NCBI GenBank assembly: GCA_015222555.1
Contig: JADFVM010000160.1
Coordinates: forward strand, 1-5,969
Length of the DNA: 5,969 nucleotides
Direction of reading: 5' to 3'
From: Pseudomonadota bacterium
GTDB taxonomy: Bacteria > Desulfobacterota > JADFVX01
The notes beneath the pieces are model-generated. The model saw only the letters and a list, made by a program, of their open reading frames with translations. It was not told where the DNA came from and made no database searches. Numbering within the stretch: the stretch's first letter is position 1; each line of letters starts with the position of its first letter. Shown here piece by piece: positions 1 to 5,969 of the stretch. The translations under genes and the position numbers were made by a program.

Positions 1-1104
1 GAACGGGTTTTACTGAAAATGGGAGAGCCCATGATTCACCACAGGACTCCTCAATTTTCAGCTATATTTGCAGAGGTTAAAAAAGACCTTAAGTATCTCT
101 TCCAGACAGAGCAGGAAGTGTTGATCCTGGCTGCATCCGGTACGGGTGCGATGGAATCGGCCATTACTAACCTGTTTAGCAAAGGAGATAAGGTCCTGTT
201 CATTAACGGTGGAAAGTTTGGCGAAAGGTGGGGGCAGATTTCAAAGACCTATGGCCTTGAACCTGTTGAAATTAAGGTTGAGTGGGGAACAACCGTTGAA
301 GTTGAGGCCGTTAAGGACATCCTCGATAAAGATTCGTCCATTAAGGCGGTATTGATGCAGGCCTCAGAAACGTCAACGACTGTTGCCCATCCGGTAAAAG
401 AGCTGGCTCAACTCACGAAAGACAGAGACACTCTCATCGTCGTTGATGGCATTACCGCTGTTGGTGTTTCAGATCTTCCAATGGATGAACTCGGAATTGA
501 TGTACTCATTTCAGGCTCTCAAAAGGCGTTTATGCTGCCACCGGGTCTTGCCTTTATCGCTCTTTCTGAAAAAGCCTGGGGATTTGCAGAAAAGTCGGAC
601 ATCCCGAAATATTATTTTGACCTGAAAAAGGAAAATAAAAACCAGATTGCAGGAAAGGACACCACGGCCTATACACCGGCGGTGTCACTCATAATCGGGC
701 TTGCAGAGGTTTTGAAAATGATAAGGGAAGAGGGCCTTGAAAATCTTTTTAAACGACATAAAGTTCTTGCTGATGCGACGCGGGCAGCTGTTAAAGCTCT
801 GGGTCTTAAACCGCTTGCTCCCGAATCCCCTGCTGACTCTGCAACGGGTGCCTTTGTTCCTGAAGGTGTAGATGGTGGAAAGTTAGTCAAGTTTTTAAGG
901 GATACTATGGGTGTTACGCTGGCCGGTGGCCAGGACCACCTTAAAGGTAAGATAATTAGAATTGCTCACCTCGGCTATTACGATACCTTTGACATTATCA
1001 TTGCTATTTCCGCGATAGAGATGGCGTTGAAAAAGTTTGGACATGACGTTGAACTGGGAAAAGGTGTCGCTGCTGCTCAGGAAATTCTTCTTGGAAGGTA
1101 TTAA
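1..1104 (+). CDS. Class V PLP-dependent aminotransferase (alanine-glyoxylate / serine-pyruvate type), 5'-truncated by window edge
   Basis: A fold-type I, PLP-dependent cytosolic transaminase of the AGXT/serine-pyruvate family, which moves amino groups between alanine or serine and glyoxylate, pyruvate or related keto acids. The frame is open from base 1 (reading ERVLLKMGEP), so the ATGs at 19 and 31 are internal. About 15-20 N-terminal residues, including the usual LTPGPTPVP-like start, lie outside the window. Numbering from the first residue seen, SGTG at 46-49 is the cofactor phosphate-binding turn, D149 in VVDGITAVG is the PLP pyridine-nitrogen aspartate, K175 in SGSQKA is the Schiff-base lysine (codon 523-525), and R320 in IIRIAHLG is the likely substrate-carboxylate arginine. 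About 367 residues are present, matching a family length near 380. serA follows after 88 bases with no terminator seen, suggesting co-transcription. Exact substrate cannot be read from sequence; phosphohydroxypyruvate is possible. Confidence 0.93.
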   Translation, partial: ERVLLKMGEPMIHHRTPQFSAIFAEVKKDLKYLFQTEQEVLILAASGTGAMESAITNLFSKGDKVLFINGGKFGERWGQISKTYGLEPVEIKVEWGTTVEVEAVKDILDKDSSIKAVLMQASETSTTVAHPVKELAQLTKDRDTLIVVDGITAVGVSDLPMDELGIDVLISGSQKAFMLPPGLAFIALSEKAWGFAEKSDIPKYYFDLKKENKNQIAGKDTTAYTPAVSLIIGLAEVLKMIREEGLENLFKRHKVLADATRAAVKALGLKPLAPESPADSATGAFVPEGVDGGKLVKFLRDTMGVTLAGGQDHLKGKIIRIAHLGYYDTFDIIIAISAIEMALKKFGHDVELGKGVAAAQEILLGRY

Positions 1105-1180
1105 ATAAGAGAAAGGTAAAGGTAAAGAAAGAGATAAAGTAAAGTCGTCTCTGCCTTGACCTATGCCTGTTATCTATAAT

Positions 1181-1186
1181 AAGGAG
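1181..1186 (+). promoter_or_regulatory. Ribosome binding site that sets the serA start
   Basis: AAGGAG lies six bases before GTG 1193. It is the strongest Shine-Dalgarno match in the serA leader and falls downstream of the alternative ATG at 1163, which has no comparable site at the right distance. It therefore supports GTG 1193 as the true start. Confidence 0.8.
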
Positions 1187-1192
1187 CTTGAA

Positions 1193-2779
1193 GTGCCAAA
1201 AGTATTAATCAGCGACAAGATGTCTTCAAAGGCCCTGGAAGTTTTTTCCCGCTATCCGGAGATTGAAGTCGATATTAAAATAGGAATGACGCCTGACGAG
1301 CTAAAGGCTGTTGTTGGCCAGTATGACGGCCTTGCAATCAGAAGCGCCACCAAGGTTAAAGCCGACATTATCGCTGCGGCAACAAACCTGAAGGTCATCG
1401 GGCGGGCAGGAATAGGCGTTGATAATGTTGACATCCCTGAGGCCAGTAAAAAGGGGATTGTCGTCATGAACACGCCTTTTGGAAATACAGTAACGACAGC
1501 TGAACACGCTATTTCAATGATGTTGTCCCTTGCCAGAGAGATTCCGGAAGCCACCGCTTCCACCAAGGCGGCAAAGTGGGAAAAGAGCCGTTTTATGGGT
1601 GTTGAAATTACAGGCAAAACTCTGGGCGTCATAGGGACCGGTAATATCGGTTCCATCGTTGTGGACAGGGCCCAGGGCCTGAAGATGGATGTCATTGCCT
1701 ATGATCCCTTTATTTCTCAGGAAAGAGCAGAACAGATGGGCATCACCCTTGTTGACCTTGATGAGTTTTATGGCAGAGCAGACTTTATCTCTATTCATAC
1801 GCCTCTAACAGACACAACACGCAATATGATTAATGCAGAGGCCTTCAAAAAAATGAAGGAGGGGGTGCTGATTATTAACTGTGCACGGGGCGGCATAATC
1901 AACGAAACAGACCTTGCCGAGGCGATTAAAAGTAAAAAAGTACGCGGCGCTGCCCTCGATGTTTTTGAAAAGGAGCCCGTCGATGCAGACAATCCCTTGC
2001 TTTCACTGCCCCAGGTCATCTGCTCTCCTCATCTGGGCGCCTCTACCGATGAGGCACAGGAAAATGTTGCCATTCAGGTGGCTGAACAGATAGCAGAGTA
2101 TCTGACTAAAGGTATTGTGAAAAATGCGCTCAATATCCCCTCTGTCTCTTCCGATGAATTGCCGAAGTTACAGCCATATTTAACGCTGGCTGAAAAACTG
2201 GGTAGCACACTGGGGCAACTCTCGGAAAGCGGTATGAAGAAGGTTATCATTGAGTATTCAGGTGAAGTGTCTGAGTTTAACCTTACTCCTGTGACGACGA
2301 CCATCTTAAAGTCTCTTTTAGAGCCAATACTTCAGGAGTCTGTTAATCTCGTAAATGCCCCTCTGATGGCCAAGGAAAGAGGCGTGGAGGTTGTTGAAAT
2401 GAAAAGCAGTGAAGCTCAAAGCTTTAACAGCCTCATAAAAGTGACTTTGGTGACAGACAAGCGAGACCGTTCTGTGGCGGGCACTTTATTTCACCATAAA
2501 GAACCTCGAATTGTTCAGATTGACGGTATCGATGTAGAAACAATCCCCACGGGTAATATTCTCTTCATTTATAACGAAGACAAACCTGGAATAATTGGTA
2601 ACGTAGGCTCTTTACTGGGTGATGCAAATGTGAACATTGCAAGCTTCCAGCTGGGAAGGGATCTGGATAAGAAAAGAGCCGTTTCTATGGTTAATGTTGA
2701 CGAAAAAGTGTCAGACAAAACTCTTGCCCATCTGAGAGACCTTGCCGATATACTCGAGGTAAAGCAGGTGACACTTTAA
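1193..2779 (+). CDS. serA: D-3-phosphoglycerate dehydrogenase, long form with ASB and ACT domains
   Basis: Oxidises 3-phosphoglycerate to 3-phosphohydroxypyruvate with NAD+, the first committed step of phosphorylated serine synthesis, in the cytoplasm. I place the start at GTG 1193, giving 528 residues (MPKVLISDKMS) behind an ideal AAGGAG; ATG 1163 would add ten residues that look non-homologous. In the 528-residue numbering, the substrate domain occupies the N-terminus and residues from about 300. The Rossmann glycine motif is G148-T-G150-N-I-G153, and D171 is the probable NAD-ribose acidic residue. The catalytic set is R232 (NCARGG), E261 (DVFEKEP) and H280 (SPHLGAST). An intervening allosteric-substrate-binding domain spans roughly 315-445 and a C-terminal ACT domain roughly 455-528, with NEDKPGIIGNVGSLL inside it. 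This architecture and length match the type found in Mycobacterium tuberculosis; feedback inhibition by serine through ACT is known for the family but not demonstrated here. No frameshift or lost catalytic residue is seen. Confidence 0.97.
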   Translation: MPKVLISDKMSSKALEVFSRYPEIEVDIKIGMTPDELKAVVGQYDGLAIRSATKVKADIIAAATNLKVIGRAGIGVDNVDIPEASKKGIVVMNTPFGNTVTTAEHAISMMLSLAREIPEATASTKAAKWEKSRFMGVEITGKTLGVIGTGNIGSIVVDRAQGLKMDVIAYDPFISQERAEQMGITLVDLDEFYGRADFISIHTPLTDTTRNMINAEAFKKMKEGVLIINCARGGIINETDLAEAIKSKKVRGAALDVFEKEPVDADNPLLSLPQVICSPHLGASTDEAQENVAIQVAEQIAEYLTKGIVKNALNIPSVSSDELPKLQPYLTLAEKLGSTLGQLSESGMKKVIIEYSGEVSEFNLTPVTTTILKSLLEPILQESVNLVNAPLMAKERGVEVVEMKSSEAQSFNSLIKVTLVTDKRDRSVAGTLFHHKEPRIVQIDGIDVETIPTGNILFIYNEDKPGIIGNVGSLLGDANVNIASFQLGRDLDKKRAVSMVNVDEKVSDKTLAHLRDLADILEVKQVTL

Positions 2780-2879
2780 GATGCTTCTTTCTCCTTTTAC
2801 TATAATTCTAAAAACTTCAGTTAGACACGGATAAAAACTGATAAGTTATGATTATCACAGATAAATCTCTTATGGAATT

Positions 2880-2903
2880 TTTAACCACAAAGGTTAAACC
2901 TTT
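2880..2903. repeat. Two overlapping small palindromes inside the larger inverted repeat
   Basis: TTTAACC (2880-2886) can pair with GGTTAAA (2892-2898) around a five-base loop. The overlapping stretch 2889-2903 is itself palindromic: AAAGGTT, a central A, then AACCTTT. The two arrangements share bases and cannot both form in RNA. As DNA, the 15-base palindrome ends two bases before a candidate -35 box, so it could be an operator, but no known regulator motif is recognised. Confidence 0.45.
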
Positions 2904-2905
2904 CT

Positions 2906-2933
2906 TTGACCTAAAGCTTTGAAAAATCATAAT
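2906..2933 (+). promoter_or_regulatory. Candidate sigma-70 promoter for hisZ-purA
   Basis: TTGACC (2906-2911) and CATAAT (2928-2933) each match the consensus at five of six positions and are 16 bases apart. Transcription would begin near 2940, about 60 bases before the hisZ start. The -10 box lies in the right arm of the inverted repeat. In an AT-rich gap such matches arise by chance, so this is a moderate-confidence prediction. Confidence 0.4.
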
Positions 2934-2987
2934 AAATCAGTGAAAATCTGTGTCTAAATGCTTTTTTCAGGGTAATTTATTAGCTAT

Positions 2988-2992
2988 GGTGA
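2988..2992 (+). promoter_or_regulatory. Ribosome binding site that sets the hisZ start
   Basis: GGTGA is seven bases before ATG 3000. It favours that ATG over the overlapping TTG at 2997, which would add only one residue. Confidence 0.55.
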
Positions 2993-2999
2993 ATAATTG

Positions 3000-4292
3000 A
3001 TGCGTAAAAGGGAGCCTTTTTCACCCACATCCCTTCCCAAAGGAATCAGGGATTATCTGCCTGATATGGCGGTCAGAATGAGGCGTGTCGAAGGTGCGCT
3101 GTCTCGTGTCTTTGAACTTTGGGGCTACAGAAAAGTAATCACACCCATCATTGAATACCTCGATGTCCTGGCTCTGGCAGAACCGGGCCTGCTGGAGAGG
3201 ATGTTTAAGTTTGAAGACAGGGTGTCTGGTAAAGTCCTCGCTTTAAGACCGGACATTACTGCACAGATCGCACGTCTTACGGCCACACACCTTAAGTTGC
3301 ACCCCAAACCATTGAGGCTTAGTTATAGCGGAACCATTCTCCATTACGGAGAAAGTAGCAATGATTCCCAGCGAGTTGACTATCAAACGGGACTTGAGCT
3401 GATCGGCCTTGATTTGCCGGAAGCCGATGGTGAAGTGATCGCTATTTCCATCGAGGCCCTTAAATCGACGGGACTCACCGATTTTAAGATCGACGTGGGG
3501 CAGGTGGAGTTTTTCAGAGGGGTGATGGAGTCCTTGAATCTTCTCCCTGATCAAAGAAAAGAGATCGATTCCATTGTCGCCAGGAAGGACAGGTCAGGAC
3601 TGGAGGAACTGCTAAAGACGCTCAATCTAAATAGCGCAGATGAAGAAACTCTTCTCTCTCTTCCCACTCTTTTTGGCGGGAGAGACGTGCTGGATCGTGC
3701 CGATACTCTCAAAGTCAGTGGCAAGGCAAAAAAAGCCCTGGAGAATCTTTCAGGGGTCCTCGATGTTGTCGAGTCATACGGTTTGATGGATTATATTACT
3801 ATTGACCTTGGAGAAATTCGGGATTTACATTACTATACAGGCATTATCTTTGAAGGATTTGCTGCGGGAACAGGTGAATCAATATGCGGTGGTGGTCGGT
3901 ACGACGCACTATTGTCAAACTATGGCTATGACACACCGGCCACCGGTTTTGCAATTAATGTGGAAACCATCATAAAAGCCCTGGAAAACCAGGGTAAGAT
4001 GGATAGCGGTGCAACAACAGATTACCTTTTAGTAAACTGTAAACAAGATAAAAGAGATGCTCTTACAATTGCGAAATATTGCAGATCCAGGGGGATTAGC
4101 GTAGCGCGTGATATCGTAAAAAGAGATATGGACGAATCTAAATCTTTTGCCGAGAGCGAAAATATCAAAGGATTGCTTATTGTCGGTGGGGAATCTGTTT
4201 CTAATGACGAAATAACTGTATATAATGTGGACAGTGAAGAGAAGACGGTACATAAAATAAATGATTTACTTGATGGAAAGGTAGATCTTTAG
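3000..4292 (+). CDS. hisZ: ATP phosphoribosyltransferase regulatory subunit (histidyl-tRNA synthetase paralogue)
   Basis: HisZ pairs with the short form of HisG to make the active, histidine-inhibited enzyme for the first step of histidine synthesis (ATP + PRPP). It has the class II synthetase catalytic fold but no charging activity. From ATG 3000 it has 430 residues. The motif-1-like segment PKGIRDYLP is at 13-21, LRPDIT at 82-87, RDLHYYTG at 274-281 (compare RGLDYYTG in HisRS), and GGGRYD at 297-302. The motif 2 arginine of true HisRS is absent: ILHYGE replaces a VFRYE-like segment near 113-118. The motif 3 arginine is also lost: AINVET near 318-323 replaces a GxER-like segment. These losses argue for HisZ over HisRS. 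Residues about 341-427 resemble a degenerate HisRS anticodon-binding domain, which short HisZ proteins lack. purA follows after 17 bases. hisG is not in the window. Confidence 0.9.
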   Translation: MRKREPFSPTSLPKGIRDYLPDMAVRMRRVEGALSRVFELWGYRKVITPIIEYLDVLALAEPGLLERMFKFEDRVSGKVLALRPDITAQIARLTATHLKLHPKPLRLSYSGTILHYGESSNDSQRVDYQTGLELIGLDLPEADGEVIAISIEALKSTGLTDFKIDVGQVEFFRGVMESLNLLPDQRKEIDSIVARKDRSGLEELLKTLNLNSADEETLLSLPTLFGGRDVLDRADTLKVSGKAKKALENLSGVLDVVESYGLMDYITIDLGEIRDLHYYTGIIFEGFAAGTGESICGGGRYDALLSNYGYDTPATGFAINVETIIKALENQGKMDSGATTDYLLVNCKQDKRDALTIAKYCRSRGISVARDIVKRDMDESKSFAESENIKGLLIVGGESVSNDEITVYNVDSEEKTVHKINDLLDGKVDL

Positions 4293-4300
4293 AGGTAGGG
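4291..4300 (+). promoter_or_regulatory. purA ribosome binding region overlapping the hisZ stop
   Basis: The purine-rich AGAGGTAGGG begins inside the hisZ stop codon. AGGG (4297-4300) is nine bases before purA ATG 4310. AGAGG (4291-4295) is instead seven bases before an out-of-frame ATG at 4303 that opens a four-codon reading frame. The layout suggests that hisZ and purA translation are coupled. Confidence 0.55.
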
Positions 4301-4309
4301 ATATGAAAA

Positions 4310-5602
4310 ATGTCTAATGTTGTCGTAGTTGGCGCCCAGTGGGGTGATGAGGGGAAGGGAAAGGTTGTCGATATTTATACTGAATTCGCCGACCTGGTTG
4401 TTCGTTACCAGGGCGGGGCGAATGCCGGCCATACCATTGTCGTCAAGGATCAAAAGTTTGTTCTCCATCTCATCCCCTCAGGGATCCTGCATGAAGGAAA
4501 GAGATGTATCATCGGTAACGGCGTTGTCATTGACCCGAAGGCCTTGCTGGAAGAGGTTGATGTCCTTAAGTCTCAGGGCTATCTGGCAGACGATTCACAG
4601 CTTGTCATCAGTGACAGGGCTCATATTATCATGCCATGGCATAAGAAAATCGATGTGGCAAGAGAAGCGCTTAAGGGTGACAAAAAAATTGGAACGACGG
4701 GGCGGGGGATTGGTCCCTGTTATGAAGATAAGTATGCCCGAGTCGGTATCAGGGTGGCCGACCTCATCGATTTAAACCTTTTTTCGGAAAGACTAAAAAG
4801 AAACGTAGAGTCAAAAAACAGGTATTTGGTTGAATTTTTAAATGATACCGCCTGCGATTATGATGAGATCTATACTGAATACAGTCAATATGCTGAAAGA
4901 TTGAAACCTTATGTTGCTGATACATCCTTACTTGTTTACAAGTCCATAAAGGAAAATGAAAGCGCGCTTTTTGAAGGGGCTCAGGGAAGCATGCTCGACA
5001 TTGATCATGGCACCTATCCCTATGTGACATCGTCAAATACAGTGGCTGGCGGGGCCTGTAGCGGTGTAGGTATCGGACCCACTAATATCGATGAAGTAAT
5101 CGGCATTACCAAGGCCTATACCACCAGGGTAGGCAGCGGACCATTCCCGACGGAGCTTGACTGTGAAACAGGTGAAAGGCTGAGGACTCAGGGCGGAGAG
5201 TTCGGTGCAACGACGGGACGAAAAAGACGCTGCGGATGGTTTGACGCCGTCGTGGTCGGGGAAGCTGTTAGAACAAACGGTCTGACAGGCATCGCATTGA
5301 CCAAACTTGATGTTCTGACAGGGATGGACAAAATAATGATCTGTACAGAATATGAATGTGAAGGGGAAAAGTTTGACCATCTGCCTTCCAGTTTGAGAAA
5401 GCTGGAGAAGGTCGTCCCTGTTTACGAGGAAATGGACGGATGGAATGAGTCCATAGAAGAGATTGAAAGTTTCGACGATCTTCCTGACAATGCCAAGAAG
5501 TATGTAAAAAGGCTGGAAGCGCTTATTGATGTTAGTGTGGTGCTCGTCTCAGTAGGACAAAAAAGGCAAGAGACTATCATCATAAAGAATCCCTTTGAAT
5601 AG
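4310..5602 (+). CDS. purA: Adenylosuccinate synthetase
   Basis: Joins IMP and L-aspartate using GTP to give adenylosuccinate, the first committed step from IMP to AMP; cytosolic homodimer in the family. The 430 residues match the usual bacterial length. The start MSNVVVVGAQWGDEGKGK is canonical. Key residues visible are D13 and the GDEGKGK nucleotide loop (12-18), H41 in GGANAGHT, the IMP-binding IGTTGRGIGP loop (128-136), R144 in DKYARVG (an IMP contact supplied by the partner subunit in known structures), FEGAQG with DIDHGTYPYVTSSN (221-243), the aspartate loop TTGRKRR (301-307), the guanine-recognising TKLD (331-334), and SVGQKRQET near the C-terminus (a proline is common where Q417 stands). 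Everything needed for catalysis appears intact. It sits 17 bases after hisZ, consistent with one operon, and the grouping fits because both act on purine nucleotides. No convincing terminator follows the stop. Confidence 0.98.
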   Translation: MSNVVVVGAQWGDEGKGKVVDIYTEFADLVVRYQGGANAGHTIVVKDQKFVLHLIPSGILHEGKRCIIGNGVVIDPKALLEEVDVLKSQGYLADDSQLVISDRAHIIMPWHKKIDVAREALKGDKKIGTTGRGIGPCYEDKYARVGIRVADLIDLNLFSERLKRNVESKNRYLVEFLNDTACDYDEIYTEYSQYAERLKPYVADTSLLVYKSIKENESALFEGAQGSMLDIDHGTYPYVTSSNTVAGGACSGVGIGPTNIDEVIGITKAYTTRVGSGPFPTELDCETGERLRTQGGEFGATTGRKRRCGWFDAVVVGEAVRTNGLTGIALTKLDVLTGMDKIMICTEYECEGEKFDHLPSSLRKLEKVVPVYEEMDGWNESIEEIESFDDLPDNAKKYVKRLEALIDVSVVLVSVGQKRQETIIIKNPFE

Positions 5603-5646
5603 AAACTAAAAGGCTTAATTTTTTCAAGTAGAAGCTTTAAAAGCAG

Positions 5647-5676
5647 TTGACATTTACCTGCTGTTTGTTATATATT
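5647..5676 (+). promoter_or_regulatory. Sigma-70-type promoter for the tRNA unit
   Basis: A perfect -35 box TTGACA (5647-5652) is followed by TATATT (5671-5676) at 18 bases, or the overlapping TATATA (5669-5674) at 16 bases. Transcription would start near 5683, a short distance before tRNA-Lys. The bases after the -10 are T-rich (CTCTTCTTTTTTT), not the GC-rich discriminator typical of strongly stringent stable-RNA promoters. An AT-rich stretch with the small palindrome GCTTTAAAAGC (5634-5644) lies just upstream. Confidence 0.75.
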
Positions 5677-5696
5677 CTCTTCTTTTTTTAACGTGA

Positions 5697-5772
5697 GAGC
5701 CGCTAGCTCAGTAGGTAGAGCACCTGACTTTTAATCAGGTGGTCGTTGGTTCGATCCCAACGCGGCTCACCA
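5697..5772 (+). tRNA. tRNA-Lys (anticodon TTT)
   Basis: A complete 76-base cloverleaf. The acceptor stem GAGCCGC (5697-5703) pairs fully with GCGGCTC (5762-5768). The D stem is GCTC/GAGC. The anticodon stem CCTGA/TCAGG encloses the loop CTTTTAA with anticodon TTT at 5730-5732. The variable loop has five bases. The T stem GTTGG/CCAAC encloses TTCGATC. The discriminator is A5769 and CCA is encoded at 5770-5772. It decodes AAA and AAG. It lies 24 bases before tRNA-Glu and shares its promoter and terminator. Confidence 0.98.
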
Positions 5773-5796
5773 CTTTTTTAATGATAATTTGATTGC

Positions 5797-5874
5797 GTCC
5801 CCATCGTCTAGTCTGGCCCAGGACACCGCCCTTTCACGGCGGCGACGGGGGTTCGAATCCCCCTGGGGACGCCA
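5797..5874 (+). tRNA. tRNA-Glu (anticodon TTC)
   Basis: A complete 78-base cloverleaf. The acceptor stem GTCCCCA (5797-5803) pairs with TGGGGAC (5864-5870). The anticodon stem CCGCC/GGCGG encloses CTTTCAC with anticodon TTC at 5833-5835. The T stem GGGGG/CCCCC encloses TTCGAAT. The discriminator is G5871 and CCA is encoded at 5872-5874. The sequence closely resembles E. coli tRNA-Glu as I recall it, with a D loop about two bases longer. Besides translation, Glu-tRNA feeds haem synthesis by the C5 route in many bacteria. Confidence 0.98.
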
Positions 5875-5882
5875 CAAATATC

Positions 5883-5916
5883 AAGGACTTACGAGAAGTA
5901 AGTCCTTTTTGTTTTT
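5883..5916 (+). terminator. Intrinsic terminator of the tRNA unit
   Basis: AAGGACTTAC (5883-5892) pairs perfectly with GTAAGTCCTT (5898-5907) over ten base pairs, with the five-base loop GAGAA. The 3' arm runs into TTTGTTTTT. It lies eight bases after tRNA-Glu, so the unit ends with two tRNAs. Confidence 0.93.
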
Positions 5917-5969
5917 AGAACTACAAAGAAAATCACAAAAAATACAAGGAAAACTACAATATGATCTCC

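Larger units (their letters stand above)
2821..2957. repeat. Long imperfect inverted repeat in the serA-hisZ intergenic region
   Basis: The left arm (2821-2853) and right arm (2925-2957) match as reverse complements at 25 of 33 positions without a gap. Perfect blocks are TTAGACAC at the outer ends, ACTGAT in the middle and TTATGATT at the inner ends. Weaker pairing continues a few bases inward. The arms enclose about 71 bases, including a smaller palindrome. A run of six T follows at 2962-2967, and an A run (2810-2814) precedes the left arm, so either transcript could end in a U tract. It could be a MITE-like or palindromic intergenic element, a structured 5' leader of hisZ-purA, or a weak two-way terminator. 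The arm matching is directly visible; the role is unknown. Confidence 0.75.

Noticed and set aside
1130..1152. AGAGA / TCTCT hairpin in the serA leader as a regulatory structure
   Set aside because: Five base pairs around a 13-base loop, with no T run and no supporting symmetry; not distinguishable from chance.
1156..1180. TTGACC and TATAAT upstream of serA as a promoter
   Set aside because: The boxes are only 13 bases apart, too close for sigma-70, and the TATAAT directly abuts the ribosome binding site. Transcription would start at or after that site.
1252..1695. Long reverse-strand open frame across serA, and other overlapping frames inside the four main genes
   Set aside because: They lie wholly within well-supported genes, encode no recognisable family and lack credible ribosome sites.
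2801..2806. Perfect TATAAT just after serA as a promoter -10 box
   Set aside because: No acceptable -35 lies 16-18 bases upstream and there is no extended -10 TGn; it is likely chance in an AT-rich gap.
2780..2999. Histidine attenuator or known riboswitch before hisZ
   Set aside because: No run of histidine codons, no short leader peptide with a terminator/antiterminator pair, and no recognised purine, T-box or other aptamer core was seen.
2997..4292. Histidyl-tRNA synthetase (hisS) as the identity of this gene
   Set aside because: The motif 2 and motif 3 arginines required for aminoacylation are absent, and the RGLDYYTG motif is altered to RDLHYYTG; HisZ fits better.
5592..5624. Intrinsic terminator after purA (CCTTT / AAAGG followed by a T run)
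   Set aside because: The stem is only five base pairs, the loop is 12 bases, and the T run does not directly follow the stem. Too weak to call.

Overview
The window holds a compact block of housekeeping metabolism on the + strand, followed by a two-gene tRNA unit. Base composition is moderate and both tRNA genes encode their 3' CCA. HisZ and a long, ACT-containing SerA point to a Gram-negative bacterium, most like the Desulfuromonadia/Desulfobacterota (former Deltaproteobacteria). I recall serA-hisZ-purA neighbourhoods from that group, but this placement is an inference from gene content and protein resemblance, not a search result.

Layout. Bases 1-1104 carry the 3' part of a class V PLP-dependent aminotransferase gene whose first codons lie off the left edge. 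After 88 bases comes serA (start best placed at GTG 1193, end 2779), encoding full-length D-3-phosphoglycerate dehydrogenase. The 217-nt (2780-2996) serA-hisZ gap is AT-rich and holds an imperfect inverted repeat about 137 bp long (2821-2957). Inside it are a small palindrome and a candidate promoter. hisZ (3000-4292) encodes the regulatory subunit of ATP phosphoribosyltransferase. purA (4310-5602) follows after 17 bases and encodes adenylosuccinate synthetase. A consensus-like promoter (5647-5676) then leads into tRNA-Lys(TTT), tRNA-Glu(TTC) and a clear intrinsic terminator (5883-5916). The last 53 bases are A-rich, with no supported gene.

How the genes fit together. The aminotransferase and SerA probably serve serine/glycine metabolism: SerA oxidises 3-phosphoglycerate to 3-phosphohydroxypyruvate, and the aminotransferase could act on that product or on glyoxylate/serine. 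HisZ and PurA sit at the histidine-purine junction. HisG-HisZ consumes ATP and the histidine pathway returns AICAR to purine synthesis, while PurA commits IMP to AMP. The window looks like ordinary core chromosome. I found no mobile element genes, CRISPR array or defence system. The least explained structure is the inverted repeat between serA and hisZ.
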